Of a stretch of DNA of 64,000 nt, positions 25,838 to 38,667 are shown piece after piece. Position 1 is the stretch's first letter. The number at the start of each line of letters is the position of its first letter. The translations under genes and the position numbers were made by a program. The notes below the pieces were generated by a model. That model saw nothing but the letters and a program-made list of their open reading frames with translations, was not told the DNA's origin and ran no database searches. Source of the DNA: Sialis fuliginosa (lineage: Eukaryota > Arthropoda > Insecta > Megaloptera > Sialidae); the NCBI GenBank assembly GCA_961205875.1, contig OY540813.1, positions 35,249,001 through 35,313,000 on the forward strand. Direction: 5' to 3'.

Positions 25838-26507
25838 AAACGGCCAAGTGCGTGTTGGGCACGCACATGATAGGTTTCCGTAGTCATTACGATTTATAAA
25901 CAAGAATTATTTAAACGGACGCTCTGATAACGACATTTAAATGCAAATATATCGTGACTGAAGGGTTAAAATCAAAATTTTATTTAACATTTTTTGTTGC
26001 ATTTCGGGAGACTATCTAATGACATCCCATTCAATGTGAACAAAAAAATGTGAGTTCGCTTTTCAATCTATGGGAGGGGGGTCCAAAATAATTTTGAGTG
26101 TTCGTTATAATTTTCAGTGGAAGTACTAATTATAAGCTACATTCTTGAATTTTTTCAGATTTTTAAATTGATTTGATCACGACTTTGAACGCAAATATAT
26201 CGTAACTGAAGGGGTTAAAATCAAAATGTCATATTACATTTTTTTATTGCATTTTAGGAGACCTATCTAAAGACCCCCCCACTTAATAGATTAAGTGAAA
26301 ATTTTTTTTTGAGAATACTTTTCAGTCTATGGAAAGGGAGTCCAAAAAATGTTTTTTTTCAAAAATATTATCATTTATGTTTTTGGGTTATCAGACTTCG
26401 TCAGTATACCAACCAAATTTCATCTTAATCGGCTTAAAATTTTTGAGGACGGACGGACGGACATAGCGAAACTATAAGGTTTCCTAGTTTTCTACGGAAA
26501 CCTAATA
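25838..26507 (+). mobile_element. GGGTTCCGTA-type insect repeat, plus orientation
   Basis: Starts AAAACGGCCAAGTGCGTGTT and ends after GGACGGACGGACATAGCGAA with TTTTCTACGGAAACCT. It is arranged head-to-head with the preceding copy, making an imperfect inverted pair. It has an internal repeat: CGTGACTGAAGGGTTAAAAT near 25953 and a similar run near 26203. Non-coding. Confidence 0.72.
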
Positions 26508-26619
26508 AATTTTACTTATTAGTAAAATTAAAATATTTAATTAGATTTTCGGGGGTTTCGTTACTATAAAATTTGAGCAAAAAAAGGAATTAGAGGCAAT
26601 GACTAAAAAACAGTCACAC

Positions 26620-27262
26620 AAATTTTAACCTTAGAAATTACTGCAAAAACTCTTATGTAAACGTTATTGTAGCCTTAATGGTCCATTTAATTTCATTGTT
26701 ACAATGAATAACAATGCATAACATTACGTATATTTACTTCCTGTAAATAATACACAATGATTGACTATAACAGACCAGTCACAGAACGTCATATATTTAT
26801 CGGAACCATGTAGAGAAATCAGCCGTTTCTAGAAATCGTTTTTTGGATCTCATCTTTGTCCTTAACTCGACATACTTTTTATTATTCTAAATGAAAATTA
26901 TAAGATATAATGTTTGAAAGTAAGTAACAGTTTGAACACTATATTCAGTATTACATATTAAAATAAATTAAACATGAATTAGTAGTATAGTTTGATCTTA
27001 AGTTAACCATAAAACACTCATATACGTGTTTGTGTTCGTTACAACTCGAGTTTTTCACATTTTACTAAAAAATCCCAGTAAATACAGTAGATTAGACATA
27101 TGTTATATCAAGAACAGATGTATAATATTGCTAAATTATAAAGATTGTATTTTATATACAATGAGATTGGATACTCTGACGTTTTAAAAATCGACTGGTC
27201 GAACAGGCAGAATCTGTTCTAAATGTTACCATACAAAGCAATGGGGAAATGTATGGCATATT
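26620..27262 (-). pseudogene. H1 ghost, unit B: upstream region fused to 3'UTR
   Basis: Read on the minus strand: a full H1-type upstream region (GGTAACA block, AAAACGTCAGAGTATCC, ACTGGGATTTTTTAGT, TGACGTTCTGTGACTGGTC, ATCATTGTGTATTA). At about 26741 it joins directly to AGGAAGTAAATA, which is the last H1 codons and stop as in unit A. The H1 3'UTR (GTAACAATGAAATTAAATGG) and a decayed stem-loop follow. The whole H1 body is missing. The same joint is present in units C and D. Confidence 0.88.
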
Positions 27263-27709
27263 TAAAAATTTTAATTTTTATTAAAAATATTATTTTATTA
27301 GTAAATATAATATGTATAAATATTATATAATGTATTACTACCTGTAAAAATATTAATATTGTATTTCAATTAAAAAATAAAAATACATCCACGTACTATA
27401 CGCTATAATGTTTACAACTTTTTTTAACTAGATGTTCCTATTTAATAATTATATTAAGAACTTACATATTCATATATATCAAGCATATCATGTTTTGTTT
27501 ATTTATTCAATGTATTACTTGTTCTTTTACTTCTATTTTATCTATATTATTTTATTAAATAAGTAAATATTATTTTATATGATATACATTTTTAGCGATC
27601 ATTAATTTTTAAATATATGTACAAGATATATTTATGTGTTACTCCTATATGAAATGTTATTATTTATTTATCCACAGACCATCTGATGTGTAAATTTGAT
27701 CACTTAATT
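27263..27709. other. AT-rich spacer
   Basis: No gene. Much of it recurs at 41611-41830 and partly, inverted, at 34744-34910, marking the H2B-side flank. Confidence 0.6.
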
Positions 27710-28231
27710 CAGTGTTTTCCAAAGTTTATGTTACTACGCCTCTAATCTTGCCCCCCATTAATTTAATAAAATAATTAAGACACGTTTCAAAAAGGTATAA
27801 AATGTATTAAAACAAAAAAAAAACAAAAACTCGATAGATGAATGTGCTATGTGTCTATTAGCACAAACTTCATTAAATCTAGGTGTAATTGAGGAAAGTG
27901 CTACTCGTATATTTTTCCTACTACGATATTCGGATGTCATTGCAATTAATGCAGAAAATCCCGCTTCGCATAATAATGAAGGTACGAATGGAAGCAGTAC
28001 TTGCATTGCTTTGCTTGAAACATATTCTTCACTTTAATACAATCAAAATTAAAATAGGGTTTCACTCTGAAATTTTTGTTGAAGTATCACATAATTTAAT
28101 CATTCCCTCTTTTCAATAGTTGTCAATCTAAATCTACACAGATAATTTATAAAAAAAAATAGTATTATTTATTTATAATTATACCTAATGTTGTTATGCA
28201 AATTACATTTCTGTTAAAATTTTCGCGCTTA
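27710..28231 (-). mobile_element. Internally deleted hAT element, 522 bp
   Basis: One end is CAGTGTTTTCCAAAG at 27710; the other lies at about 28231. Flanks ACTTAATT (27702-27709) and ACTTAATG (28232-28239) form a 7-of-8 target duplication. It carries the C-terminal end of a hAT transposase. The same element with the same target site, inverted, lies at 34206-34735. Confidence 0.82.
27758..28045 (-). pseudogene. hAT transposase C-terminal fragment
   Basis: The minus-strand frame encodes LPFVPSLLCEAGFSALIAM, then SEYRSRKNI, RVALSSITPRF. This is the pattern of the hAT dimerisation region seen in ZBED5-like transposon proteins (CEAGFSAL, KYRSRLN, RVALS). The catalytic part is missing, so it is a remnant, not a gene. 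Confidence 0.8.
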
Positions 28232-28239
28232 ACTTAATG

Positions 28240-28513
28240 GAATGTAATTATGAATGTATTTTTTTTTAATTTTTACATTATAAAAAATTAAATAACAACA
28301 ACAAATTATTGATGATTATAATTTGTTTTTAAATATAATCACCATTTTTAGTGTGAACTCTTTTTGAATAGATATTATTCTTAAAAAATTCAGATTTACC
28401 AGTATTTTTAATAATTTTTTTAACTTTCCAGAAAGTTAATTATATTATCAGGAAAAATACAATACAAATTCATTAAACCATTGTTAATTGTAACTCATTT
28501 TTGATACAAATTT
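28240..28513. other. H2B downstream flank, unit B
   Basis: No gene. The last part (CAGGAAAAATACAATACAAA) matches the unit A H2B flank at about 3110-3130 in inverted orientation. Confidence 0.6.
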
Positions 28514-28529
28514 GGCTCTATAAAGAGCC
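28514..28529 (-). terminator. Histone 3' stem-loop of H2B (unit B)
   Basis: Minus-strand GGCTCT-TTAT-AGAGCC, perfect. AAAAATGAG follows. Confidence 0.93.
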
Positions 28530-28559
28530 GTTTTTTCTATTCCTGATGGTCGTCATAAT

Positions 28560-28931
28560 TTACTTTGAACTTGTGTATTTAGTGACGGCTTTGGTGCCTT
28601 CACTGACAGCGTGTTTAGCAAGTTCACCGGGCAATAACAGTCTGACGGCAGTTTGAATCTCCCGACTGGTGATTGTAGAACGCTTGTTGTAGTGAGCGAG
28701 ACGAGAAGATTCGGCCGCAATCCGTTCGAAAATGTCGTTGACAAAGCTGTTCATGATGCTCATGGCTTTGCTCGAGACACCAGTGTCGGGATGTACTTGT
28801 TTCAATACTTTGTAGATGTAGATGGCGTAACTTTCCTTACGCTTACGTTTCTTTTTCTTGTCGGTTTTCGTGATGTTTTTCTGAGCCTTACCAGCCTTTT
28901 TGGCGGCTTTACCGCTTACCTTTGGTGGCAT
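28560..28931 (-). CDS. H2B: Histone H2B, unit B
   Basis: 123 residues, the same protein as the unit A copy, intronless. The coding strand differs only silently. It reads back towards H1, so H1 and H2B converge across the H1 ghost and hAT remnant. It starts 296 bp from the divergent H2A. The open frames on the opposite strand (for example 28653-28946) are shadows of its biased codons. Confidence 0.98.
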   Translation of the reverse strand: MPPKVSGKAAKKAGKAQKNITKTDKKKKRKRKESYAIYIYKVLKQVHPDTGVSSKAMSIMNSFVNDIFERIAAESSRLAHYNKRSTITSREIQTAVRLLLPGELAKHAVSEGTKAVTKYTSSK

Positions 28932-29602
<671 letters not shown>

Positions 29603-29634
29603 ATGATAATTGCAAAGAAATAAAAAACAAAAAC

Positions 29635-29650
29635 GGTCCCTCAAGGGACC
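29635..29650 (+). terminator. Histone 3' stem-loop of H2A (unit B)
   Basis: GGTCCC-TCAA-GGGACC, perfect 6-bp stem and 4-nt loop. Confidence 0.92.
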
Positions 29651-29758
29651 AAATTTATATTAAATTAGAGTTACAAACGTACACTGGTTTTTATATGTTA
29701 ATTATAATTGGCTAATTCTGGAAATCGATAACACTTATTAATAATAATCTGGTTAACG

Positions 29759-30009
29759 CAGGGTGTCCACTTTCTGGAATGTCAGGGAAGCCTAAAGTTG
29801 TCACAGAATTTATTAATTCAGGGAAAATTTTTTATAAAATTTAAATGACGAACAAAAAAAGGTCATTGAATTGAAAGTAAGTAATGAGTGTAAAATTTTC
29901 AAGTTTATGACCAACAAAAAAAAAGTCTTCAAATTTTATGTCTGCACATTCTTGCCCCGGGGCCCTCCGAGTCAGGAAATTTTATTTCCAAAAACCATTG
30001 GACACCCTG
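29759..30009. mobile_element. CAGGGTGTCCAC MITE, 251 bp
   Basis: Ends CAGGGTGTCCACTTTCTGG and CCATTGGACACCCTG. The interior resembles the 189-bp copy at 55616-55804. No clear target duplication here. Non-coding; the ORF at 29871-30101 overlaps it by chance. Confidence 0.82.
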
Positions 30010-30141
30010 ATAATTTATCACATATAATGATATATAATAATAACTTTACGGGACAGCGAATTTCCCACTTGCTGAGATATACCCATTTACAAACTGAATA
30101 AATATATTATTTAATCACTTATAACGTGAAATAAATATTTA

Positions 30142-32826
30142 TCTTACATCCTTAATATATATAAAGCTCAACGTCTCTCTGTCTGTCTGTCTGTCCGTTA
30201 GTTACCTTATCACTCGAGAACCACTTATCCGATTTACGAGTTTTTTTTTTTAATTCATAGGTACGTTCTCTGGCCAGGTTATAGGCTATATTTTTTTACG
30301 TTAGGTAACATAACAACAAAGCAGTGACGATAATAGTAAATCAAGTCGGAAAAAATTTTGCCGTCGGCGCGCTATTTTGTAATACGCTGCCTAAACCGTT
30401 CAATATAGAACAAAATAATGTATTAAAGAATTGTGTAGAATCAAAAGTTCTACAATTAAGTCAGCGACACGATATGTCTAACTTTTATATTTAAGCCACA
30501 ATGACTGCTTTTATGTTACAAAAAAAACATAAAATATTTGGGTTTTGTTTACATGGACTTATGACCTGCAAAACATTAATCCTTATCGAAATAAATGATT
30601 TCATCGTCATAAGTACTTAATGTAGATATAGTTTGCCATTTACAGCATCCAATTTGGTCGTATAGTTTAGAAAATATCTTAAAATATATTTATAAAGGTA
30701 ACATTTTAAATGTATGGTGTCGTGCCGCATCGAAGCGATGTACATCAGACTGGATTCGCTTACGTTCGGTAGATATTCGGAGTCCCTCGGCTGACGTTTG
30801 AGTTAATTTTGTTTTCAATAATTAACATTTAAATTTAAACAGAACACAAATTATTTGTACTTTTTTCTTCTGATTCGTTTTTGTTAGGTAATTTAGGTAT
30901 TGATAAATTATTATTACAATAATAACTAATCGTGTTTGTACTTAATTAATTAAACTATATTTTTCAAAAATCCTAAACAATAATTCCGTAGTCTACGCGA
31001 GCGAAGCCGCGTGGGCCCAGCTAGTTATAACATAAACCCTAATATATATATATATATTTAAAATTTATATGTCTGTCCGGCCACTATAAATTTATACGAT
31101 CATAAACCTTTCAGTGGATTTTTTTCAAATTTTCACTGTTTTTAGATTCGTCCTTTATACAGTGCTTAGGCTATTTTTTTTCCACAACACTATAATAATT
31201 TCTGTGATGTGTATTTTTTTGTGAAAAACGGCATGTAAAATTGGCACACAATTTGCTTTCCAACTGAATTTAGGAGTTTCGGCAATAGTCGTTTGTTTTG
31301 CCAGGTAGTGTGATGGTAGTTTGAAAAATACAATTTTTACGAGAATTTGCTAAATTCTAACATTTGACTGTTGTGTTTTGTTTACATCTGTCAGTATATG
31401 ACATTTATAAAGAAGAAAACACATGGATTTTTTATTGACATTATAATAAAAAACACACTGATGAAATAATTGATTAATTTTAAAATGTCAGATTTGTGAA
31501 TTAATTATAATTACTACGTTAAAATAGATTTTGATTGAAATTGTCACAAATACCAACAAGGAAATCATTAACAGCTGTTTTTGTCTCAAATACATCAGGT
31601 GCGTGTACAGAATATTGATGAAATTAGCTAATTATTTATATTTAATACCAAAAAGTTTATGTTTAATAATAATAACGTCAAGAGCGGCGAATTAAAAAAT
31701 ATTTATAATTGTTTTTTTTCTAAATTGTTCAAAAATTAAAAATTTCAGAAAAATATGAAAATAATAAAAAAGTCAGAGGCGTGTAAAAAAATTACAATTA
31801 TCATATTCTAATCAAATTTTATTTAAATATTTATTATTTTTTGGAAGTTGTAAGATTGACATTAACTAAAAATTTATAAATAAAGTCAGAGGCGTCGTAT
31901 TAAAAAATTAAATTGCTTTTTTTTAATTGTGACTTGAAAAATTGATTTTGATTGAAATTGTTGAAAAATTATAAATTTCAGAAAAATATGAAAATAATAA
32001 ATAAATCATGAGCGTATGAAAAAAATTTACTATGCTCATTTTCTAATAAATTTGTATCTAATGATTTATTATTTTTTAGAAATTGTGAGATTGATATGAC
32101 ATTATCTAAAAATTTATATTTAAAAATAATAAAATCAGTAGCGTCGTATAAAATTGATTCTGTTTGAAATTGAACAAAAATTAAAAACTTTAGAAATACA
32201 TATATAAAAATAATAAATAAATCAAAAATTTGTATTCTTACACAATTTTACAAACAAATAGTTTTTAATCATTCGGTTGTTGTGAAATTGATGTTATTTA
32301 CCCAAAAATTTATATTTTATAATAATTAAGTTAGGGGTGTGGTCTTAAAAAATTGTAATTTAGTATTTTTTCATAAGATTATGTAAATAACATAAAATAA
32401 AGATCGTAATAAAATAATTTAACCTAATAAATAACATCGAACATGCTTCTACGCATTATTTCAATATGTTGCACGCAAAATAATATGGAAATTGATATTC
32501 GCAATAATTTATTGGTAATTTTTTAAAGTATCAAAATTTATTGATAAGGGCATAAAATAAACAAACGAGGGTCGCAGCCGAAGGCTGAGACCCGAGGTTA
32601 CGGTGATTTGTACATGTAAATCGTAATATTAATGGAAAAGTGATAATGATAATCAAGAATTATTTACTTATCAGCGTTTAAAACAATTACAGTGAAATAT
32701 TTTATAATAATTTGATATGGCAGAAGTTAATATAAAAAAATAATTTATATCTTATCAATCAATATTTTATCAAATGTGGCACGATTTGGGGTTGGGGCGC
32801 GTAGCGCCCAGGGGCAAGGCCCCTAG
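30142..32826 (+). mobile_element. Outer Helitron-like element, 2.7 kb including a nested one
   Basis: It ends in CTAG at 32823-32826 followed by T. Before the end lie the hairpin GGGCGC-GTA-GCGCCC and the GGGGCAAGGCCCC palindrome. The proposed 5' TC at 30142 follows A. The flanks rejoin as H3-downstream sequence, like 36350-36380 (AATAAATATAGGTATA). Non-coding over its length; the 5' end is less certain than the 3' end. Confidence 0.65.
30149..31024 (+). mobile_element. Nested Helitron-like element, 0.88 kb
   Basis: The 5' TCCTTAATATATATAAAGC follows A. The 3' end has the hairpin ACGCG-AGCGAAGC-CGCGT, then GGGCCCAGCTAG and host T. A CTGTCTGTCTGTC run lies near the 5' end. Different family from the 9201 element but the same 3' architecture. 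Confidence 0.75.
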
Positions 32827-33090
32827 TAGGTATAATAATATTGTTAAAAATACATTTATTTAGTGTGTATTATCTGATTCTAAAATGATTATAGTATTAT
32901 TGGCTACCTGAAACTAACTAATTTATAACATTTAACAACTTCAAGCAATGAAGTAAAAATTATCCCTATCAATTGTGTGTAACGTCCGTTAAACATACAA
33001 TCTAGCTTCAGTTTTATGTTTATATCTCCTATCATATCATATCAGTATAACGTGTAATATATGCTTTAAAAAATTAAAACATAAAAACAG
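32827..33090. other. H3 downstream-flank relic
   Basis: Matches 6570-6660 and on to about 6960, including TTATTTAGTGTGTATTAT and TATTGGCTACCTGAAAC, but no H3 gene precedes it. It shows that an H3-containing segment was lost or moved. Confidence 0.7.
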
Positions 33091-33850
33091 AGAAAAACGT
33101 AAAAATTGTTTAAAAAAAATTACTTTATGTTTTTGTAAAAAGGATTTTTCAATAATATTTATAATGTTGTGAATTTTTATAATTATTTTTTTAATTCTAA
33201 ATACTAGTTAAAATTAAATCAATGATATCTTATGCTCAAAAATAATACAATAAGTATATTTTTAATTTTGTCTATAACATTGATGGAAAATAAATATATG
33301 AAAATCCGATTATTAAATAAATTTAATTATAAATTCTTGCATTTTTTGAAGATATAAAAAAATATGTTCAGCCTAATGTTCAAGTTCATAATTAGTGGTG
33401 GATTTTATATGTTCTTAGTCATACATTATTATAGAAATGCTGGTTTCACTATTATTAAATTAAATTAAACTCTGCGTAATGATTTCCATTGGATAGTTAG
33501 ACATAAAAATTTATCCGTCTAGAAATAAACTATTCGAATGCTGTATAAATCAATATAAAGATAAATAATATTCGTTTCACGTAGATGCATACATTCAAAC
33601 GCAGTTAGAAAAATGTTTCCCTAATCAGTGACAAGTAAATCAAAGTTATATATGCATTGCTTGATTATTACTGGTGACAGATTTAATCATAAAAAATGTA
33701 GAAGAAACTTGTCTAAAATCTAAACGTGTATTTAAAAATATATAATGGTTTTGTAAATAAAAACTTTGAACATGATTTAAGTAAGAGGTACTTCAAAGTC
33801 GAATTCAGTACTGTAAATAGATTAAAAATAAATTATACAATGATAAAGCA
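33091..33850. other. Gene-free spacer
   Basis: 33100-33360 is an inverted match to 1060-1310. The part around 33800-33850 (GAATTCAGTACTGTAAATAG) recurs at 58435-58480. No gene. Confidence 0.6.
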
Positions 33851-33852
33851 TA

Positions 33853-33935
33853 TTTTCAGAACCGTGTAGAGAAACTTTATGTTTCTGTGGATCGTTTCAG
33901 GAGCTCCTCTTGACTTAACATTTCATTAATTTGTA
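33853..33935 (-). repeat. H1 proximal upstream relic
   Basis: The minus strand resembles the H1 segment with GAGGAGCTCCTGAAACGATC and CTCTACACGGTTCTGA. Neither the distal part nor an H1 gene is attached. Confidence 0.6.
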
Positions 33936-33944
33936 ACAAAATTT

Positions 33945-34031
33945 AAGGCACCAAAGCCGTCACTAAATATACAAGTTCAAAATAAATTATGACGACAATC
34001 AGGAATAGAAAAAACGGCTCTTTATAGAGCC
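33945..34031 (+). pseudogene. H2B 3' end relic with intact stem-loop
   Basis: The last 12 H2B codons ([12 protein letters not shown] and stop) lie at 33947-33985. The H2B 3'UTR follows, with a perfect stem-loop GGCTCT-TTAT-AGAGCC at 34016-34031. Everything upstream is replaced by unrelated sequence. The orientation is as in unit A (pointing to H4). Confidence 0.93.
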
Positions 34032-34205
34032 AAATATCTATTCAAAAAGAGAACACTAACAATGGTTATTATATTTAAAAATACATACATACTTTAAAAA
34101 TAAATTATAATAATCATCAATAATGAGAGTTGCTATTTTATTTAATATTTTATAATGAATGGTAAAAATTTAAAAAAATACATTCATAATAGCATTCCAT
34201 TAAGT

Positions 34206-34735
34206 TAGTAAGTAAGCGATTTTCAAACTGGGAGCCGCGAAAATTTTAACAGAAATGTAATTTTCATAACAACATATTTAGGTATAATTATAAATAAACA
34301 TAATACTATTTTTTTATAAATTATCTGTTCCTGAAAGGCACATTACTGTGTAGATTTAGACTGACAACTATTGAAAAGAGGGAATGATTAAATTATGCGA
34401 ACATACGATACTTTAAACAAAAATTTCAGAGTGATTGATTGAATTGAAGTGAATAATATACTTCAAGCAAAGCAATGCAAGTACTGTTGCCATTCGTACC
34501 ATCATACATATTTATGCGAAGCGGGATTTTCTGCATTAGTTACAATGACATTCAAATATCGAGACGTAGATTTAATGAAGTTTGTGTTAATAAACAAGCA
34601 CATTCATCTATCGATTACTTTTAAAAAAAAAATTTGTATTAATACATTTTATATTTTAATTATTTTATTAAATTAATGGGGGGCAAGATTAGATTTTTTA
34701 TAGAGGCGTAGTAACATAAACTTTGGAAAACACTG
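34206..34735 (+). mobile_element. Internally deleted hAT element, inverted copy
   Basis: The left end has GCGATTTTCAAACTGGGAGC and the right end CTTTGGAAAACACTG. Flanks CATTAAGT (34198-34205) and AATTAAGT (34736-34743) form a 7-of-8 target duplication. The transposase C-terminal fragment (CEAGFSALVTM at about 34515) is frameshifted relative to the copy at 27758. The matching target site shows it is the same insertion, duplicated and inverted. Confidence 0.82.
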
Positions 34736-34743
34736 AATTAAGT

Positions 34744-35191
34744 GATCAAATTTACACATCAGATGGTCTGTGGATGAATAAATAATAATAATTCATATAG
34801 GAGTAACACATAAATATATCTTGTACATATATTTAAAAATTAATGATAGTTAAAAATGTATATCATATAAAATAATATTTTCTTATTTAATAAAATAATA
34901 TACACTCATCCAAACAATTAAAGGAACAAGAATTTAAACATTTTTTTGAGTGTTTTTTGAAGTGCTGTATCTTTGTGAAAAATGGTCGTATCGAAATAAA
35001 ACAAAAAACATTTTAAAGCTTTAAGTTTCTAGTTTTGAGATTTTTTAGCATAATTTTTTTTGAGTTACGGTTATTGCGCAATCAAAAGAAATAGTGGGAC
35101 ACAAAAATTTTCCAATTTTTTAAATTTTTTTACTAAATAATTCAATATTCAAATAACACATCAATAGTTAACTCTCTTTTGATTTATGTTT
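34744..35191. other. Spacer before H4, unit C
   Basis: No gene. 34905-35110 (ACTCATCCAAACAATTAAAG) looks like one end of an unrecognised element; its other end was not found. Confidence 0.5.
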
Positions 35192-35208
35192 GGCCTTTAA
35201 ACAGGGCC
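35192..35208 (-). terminator. Histone 3' stem-loop of H4 (unit C), with a mismatch
   Basis: Minus-strand GGCCCT-GTTTA-AAGGCC has a C-A mismatch at the fifth pair compared with unit B. AAAAGAGAG follows. Confidence 0.85.
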
Positions 35209-35257
35209 GTTTCGCCAGTCATATATAATTCAGATCATTGTTTTACATAATACGTAT

Positions 35258-36239
<982 letters not shown>

Positions 36240-36259
36240 ATTACTATCAGGTTTTCAAC

Positions 36260-36276
36260 GGCCCTACTTAAGGGCC
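36260..36276 (+). terminator. Histone 3' stem-loop of H3 (unit C), 17 nt
   Basis: GGCCCT-ACTTA-AGGGCC, 5-nt loop, followed by AAAAGAG. Confidence 0.9.
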
Positions 36277-37190
36277 AAAATCATGTCACAAAAGAGTTTA
36301 AACATAATACTATTTACAAACTGAATAAATACATTATTCAATCACTTAAAACGTGAAATAAATATAGGTATAAAATAATATTGTTAAAAATACATTTATT
36401 TAGTGTGGATTAAATCCAATTCTAAAATTATTTTAGTATAATTGGTTACCTGAAACTAACTTTAATTTTTAATATTCAAAATTGTACGCTTTTTTCTAGA
36501 CTAACCGCTACTTTTAACTGACCATTTTATTTATTTTTTGCGTAAAACATCTTGATAAATTGAGGCCTAAATGGTAAGAAACAATAAGAAAGAACACATT
36601 TTTCATTATTACATATTGTTTTTAAAATCACATTTACATTTAACAACTCCAAGCAATGAACTAAAAATTATATATATCAATTGTGTGTAAAAATAAACAC
36701 AATCTAGCTCCATTTCTATGTTTATATATGCCTATATTAATAAAGTCACAGTATACAAAAAAAAAAAATAGAATTACCTGACGTTAGCTTAAATAGCCTA
36801 CCGAAATTTGTAACGCCCGTTACAGTTACTTATGAGTATTTTACAAATCTAATAATAATAATCAATTCTCCTTTTAACATGGTGAAGTTAATAAAAAATC
36901 AGTTCCTTTTCAGGTATTATTTCATATTATAAATTTATATTAATATTAAAAATACCGTTTTGATTAGTATAAACATGTAAAATCCATTCCATGGACTCGC
37001 CTCTATTTAATTTAAAAAGTTTAACGGTATGAATTTTATTTCACAATTATACAATTTAGTTCTGTATTCATATGAAAGTAGCATTTAAATCATGATATTT
37101 TTTAAATAATAAATTATATACAATTCAATGTTATTTAGTATATCTGCGATTGAAAAAAAATTCTATATGTACTCTAACGTTAATATTTAA
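36277..37190. other. H3-H1 spacer, unit C
   Basis: No gene. Nearly identical to 6481-7400 of unit A apart from small indels and an A-tract near 36760. Confidence 0.75.
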
Positions 37191-37813
37191 TTAAGTTCTT
37201 GGTGATAGATATTTGAAATAAAAAATAATAGTTCTTAATTACTCTATGTATTTCCCCATTGCTTGGTATGGTAACATTTAACAGATTCTATCTGTTCGAG
37301 CGGTCGATTTTTAAAACGTCAGTGTATCCAATCTTCTCATATATCGACTACTGTATTTATAATTTAGTAATAGTACATATCTGTTCTTGATACAATACAT
37401 GTCTAATCGATCATATTTACTGGGATTTTTTAGTAAGATGTGAAAAACTTGAGTTGTGGCGAACACAAACACGTATGTAAGGGATTTACCGTTAACTTAC
37501 AATCAAACTATATTACAAATTCATGTTTAATTCATTTTCATATGTAAAACTGAATATAGTCTTCAAATTGTTACTAATTTTTAAACATTATATTTTATAA
37601 TTTGTATTTAGAATGATAAAAAGTATGCCGAGTTAAGGCAACGATGAGCTCCAGAATCGATCTCTAAAAACGGTCATGTTCACTACACGGTTCTGATGAA
37701 CGCATGACGTTACGTGACTGTTCCGACATGTTGTCATTATATGTTTACAATTTGTATGTGAATATATCCGTTTTATATTTATCAATTGCGTTCGTTGAAC
37801 AATCTTGTTACTA
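37191..37813 (+). promoter_or_regulatory. H1 upstream region, unit C
   Basis: Near-identical to the unit A H1 upstream region, with GCTTGGTATGGTAACA, AAAACGTCAGTGTATCC, ACTGGGATTTTTTAGTAAG and GCATGACGTTACGTGACTG. TATATCC-type sequence lies about 50 bp before the start. Confidence 0.7.
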
Positions 37814-38479
37814 ATGGCTGAAACAGATCAATTATCTGCTGATGCGGTTGTTGCCGTTGCTGCAGCTGCGACTCCTAAGAAAGCGAAAAAGGGCGGCGCC
37901 GCTAAAAAACCAACTCATCCAAAAACATCTGACATGGTGAACAGCGCGATCATGGATCTTAAGGAACGTGGAGGTTCTTCACTTCAGGCTGTTAAAAAAT
38001 ACATCGCCGCTAATTACAAAGTAGATGCTGAAAAACTTGCACCATTTATAAGAAAATACTTGAAAGCCGCGGTCACCAGCGGTGCTCTTGTGCAGACAAA
38101 GGGCAAAGGAGCGTCCGGTTCGTTCAAATTAGCCGTCGCATCTTCGAAAAATACTAACAGTACCGCTGCCAAGAAACCAAAAGCTAAACGTGCTGCTTCT
38201 GGTTCCACTGCTGCTAAAAAACCAGCAAAGAAAACCCCAGCTGCAAAAACAGTTGTCACAAAATCAAAGAAACCCACAACACCTACGAAAAAAACACCAG
38301 CTGTCGCCACTAAACCGAAGAAACTTGTTGCTGCTAAAAAAGCTGTAGCTAAAAAGGCTAAACCAAGTACTCCGTCAAAAGCGAAGAAAGCTACAAAATC
38401 ACCGAAGAAACCAAAAACACCTAAACCTAAAAAGGCTATAGCAGCAAAGACTACAAAGAAATCTCCGAGAAAGAAATAA
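37814..38479 (+). CDS. H1: Linker histone H1, unit C (longest copy)
   Basis: 221 residues from [13 protein letters not shown]. An in-frame ATG at 37805 would add three residues (MLL); 37814 is chosen because all H1 copies share MAET or MSET. The H15 domain is at about 34-112. The N-tail resembles unit A but the C-tail resembles B and D, so the gene looks like a mosaic of the two types. The tail has an extra [18 protein letters not shown] segment, SPKK and TPKPKK motifs, and ends SPRKK. It has a long antisense shadow frame. Confidence 0.97.
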   Translation: MAETDQLSADAVVAVAAAATPKKAKKGGAAKKPTHPKTSDMVNSAIMDLKERGGSSLQAVKKYIAANYKVDAEKLAPFIRKYLKAAVTSGALVQTKGKGASGSFKLAVASSKNTNSTAAKKPKAKRAASGSTAAKKPAKKTPAAKTVVTKSKKPTTPTKKTPAVATKPKKLVAAKKAVAKKAKPSTPSKAKKATKSPKKPKTPKPKKAIAAKTTKKSPRKK

Positions 38480-38524
38480 TTTCCATCTATTTGAATATGA
38501 CGACGTTATGCATTTTTATAAAGT

Positions 38525-38540
38525 TAGCCCACTTGGGCTA
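38525..38540 (+). terminator. Histone 3' stem-loop of H1 (unit C)
   Basis: TAGCCC-ACTT-GGGCTA, perfect, with GAAAGAG downstream. Confidence 0.92.
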
Positions 38541-38667
38541 CAAAACTATTCACGAAAGAGTTACCTACAAATATCGGTTAATTTTTTAACCTTTTAAATA
38601 CAGTTAAAATCACTCATTTAATTATAATATTCTTTTATAATTAAATTTAAAAAATATTACATTTTTA

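Noticed and set aside
34905-35110. Possible Tc1-like or other element end (AACAATTAAAGGAACAAG)
   Set aside because: Only one end could be seen; no inverted partner or transposase was found.
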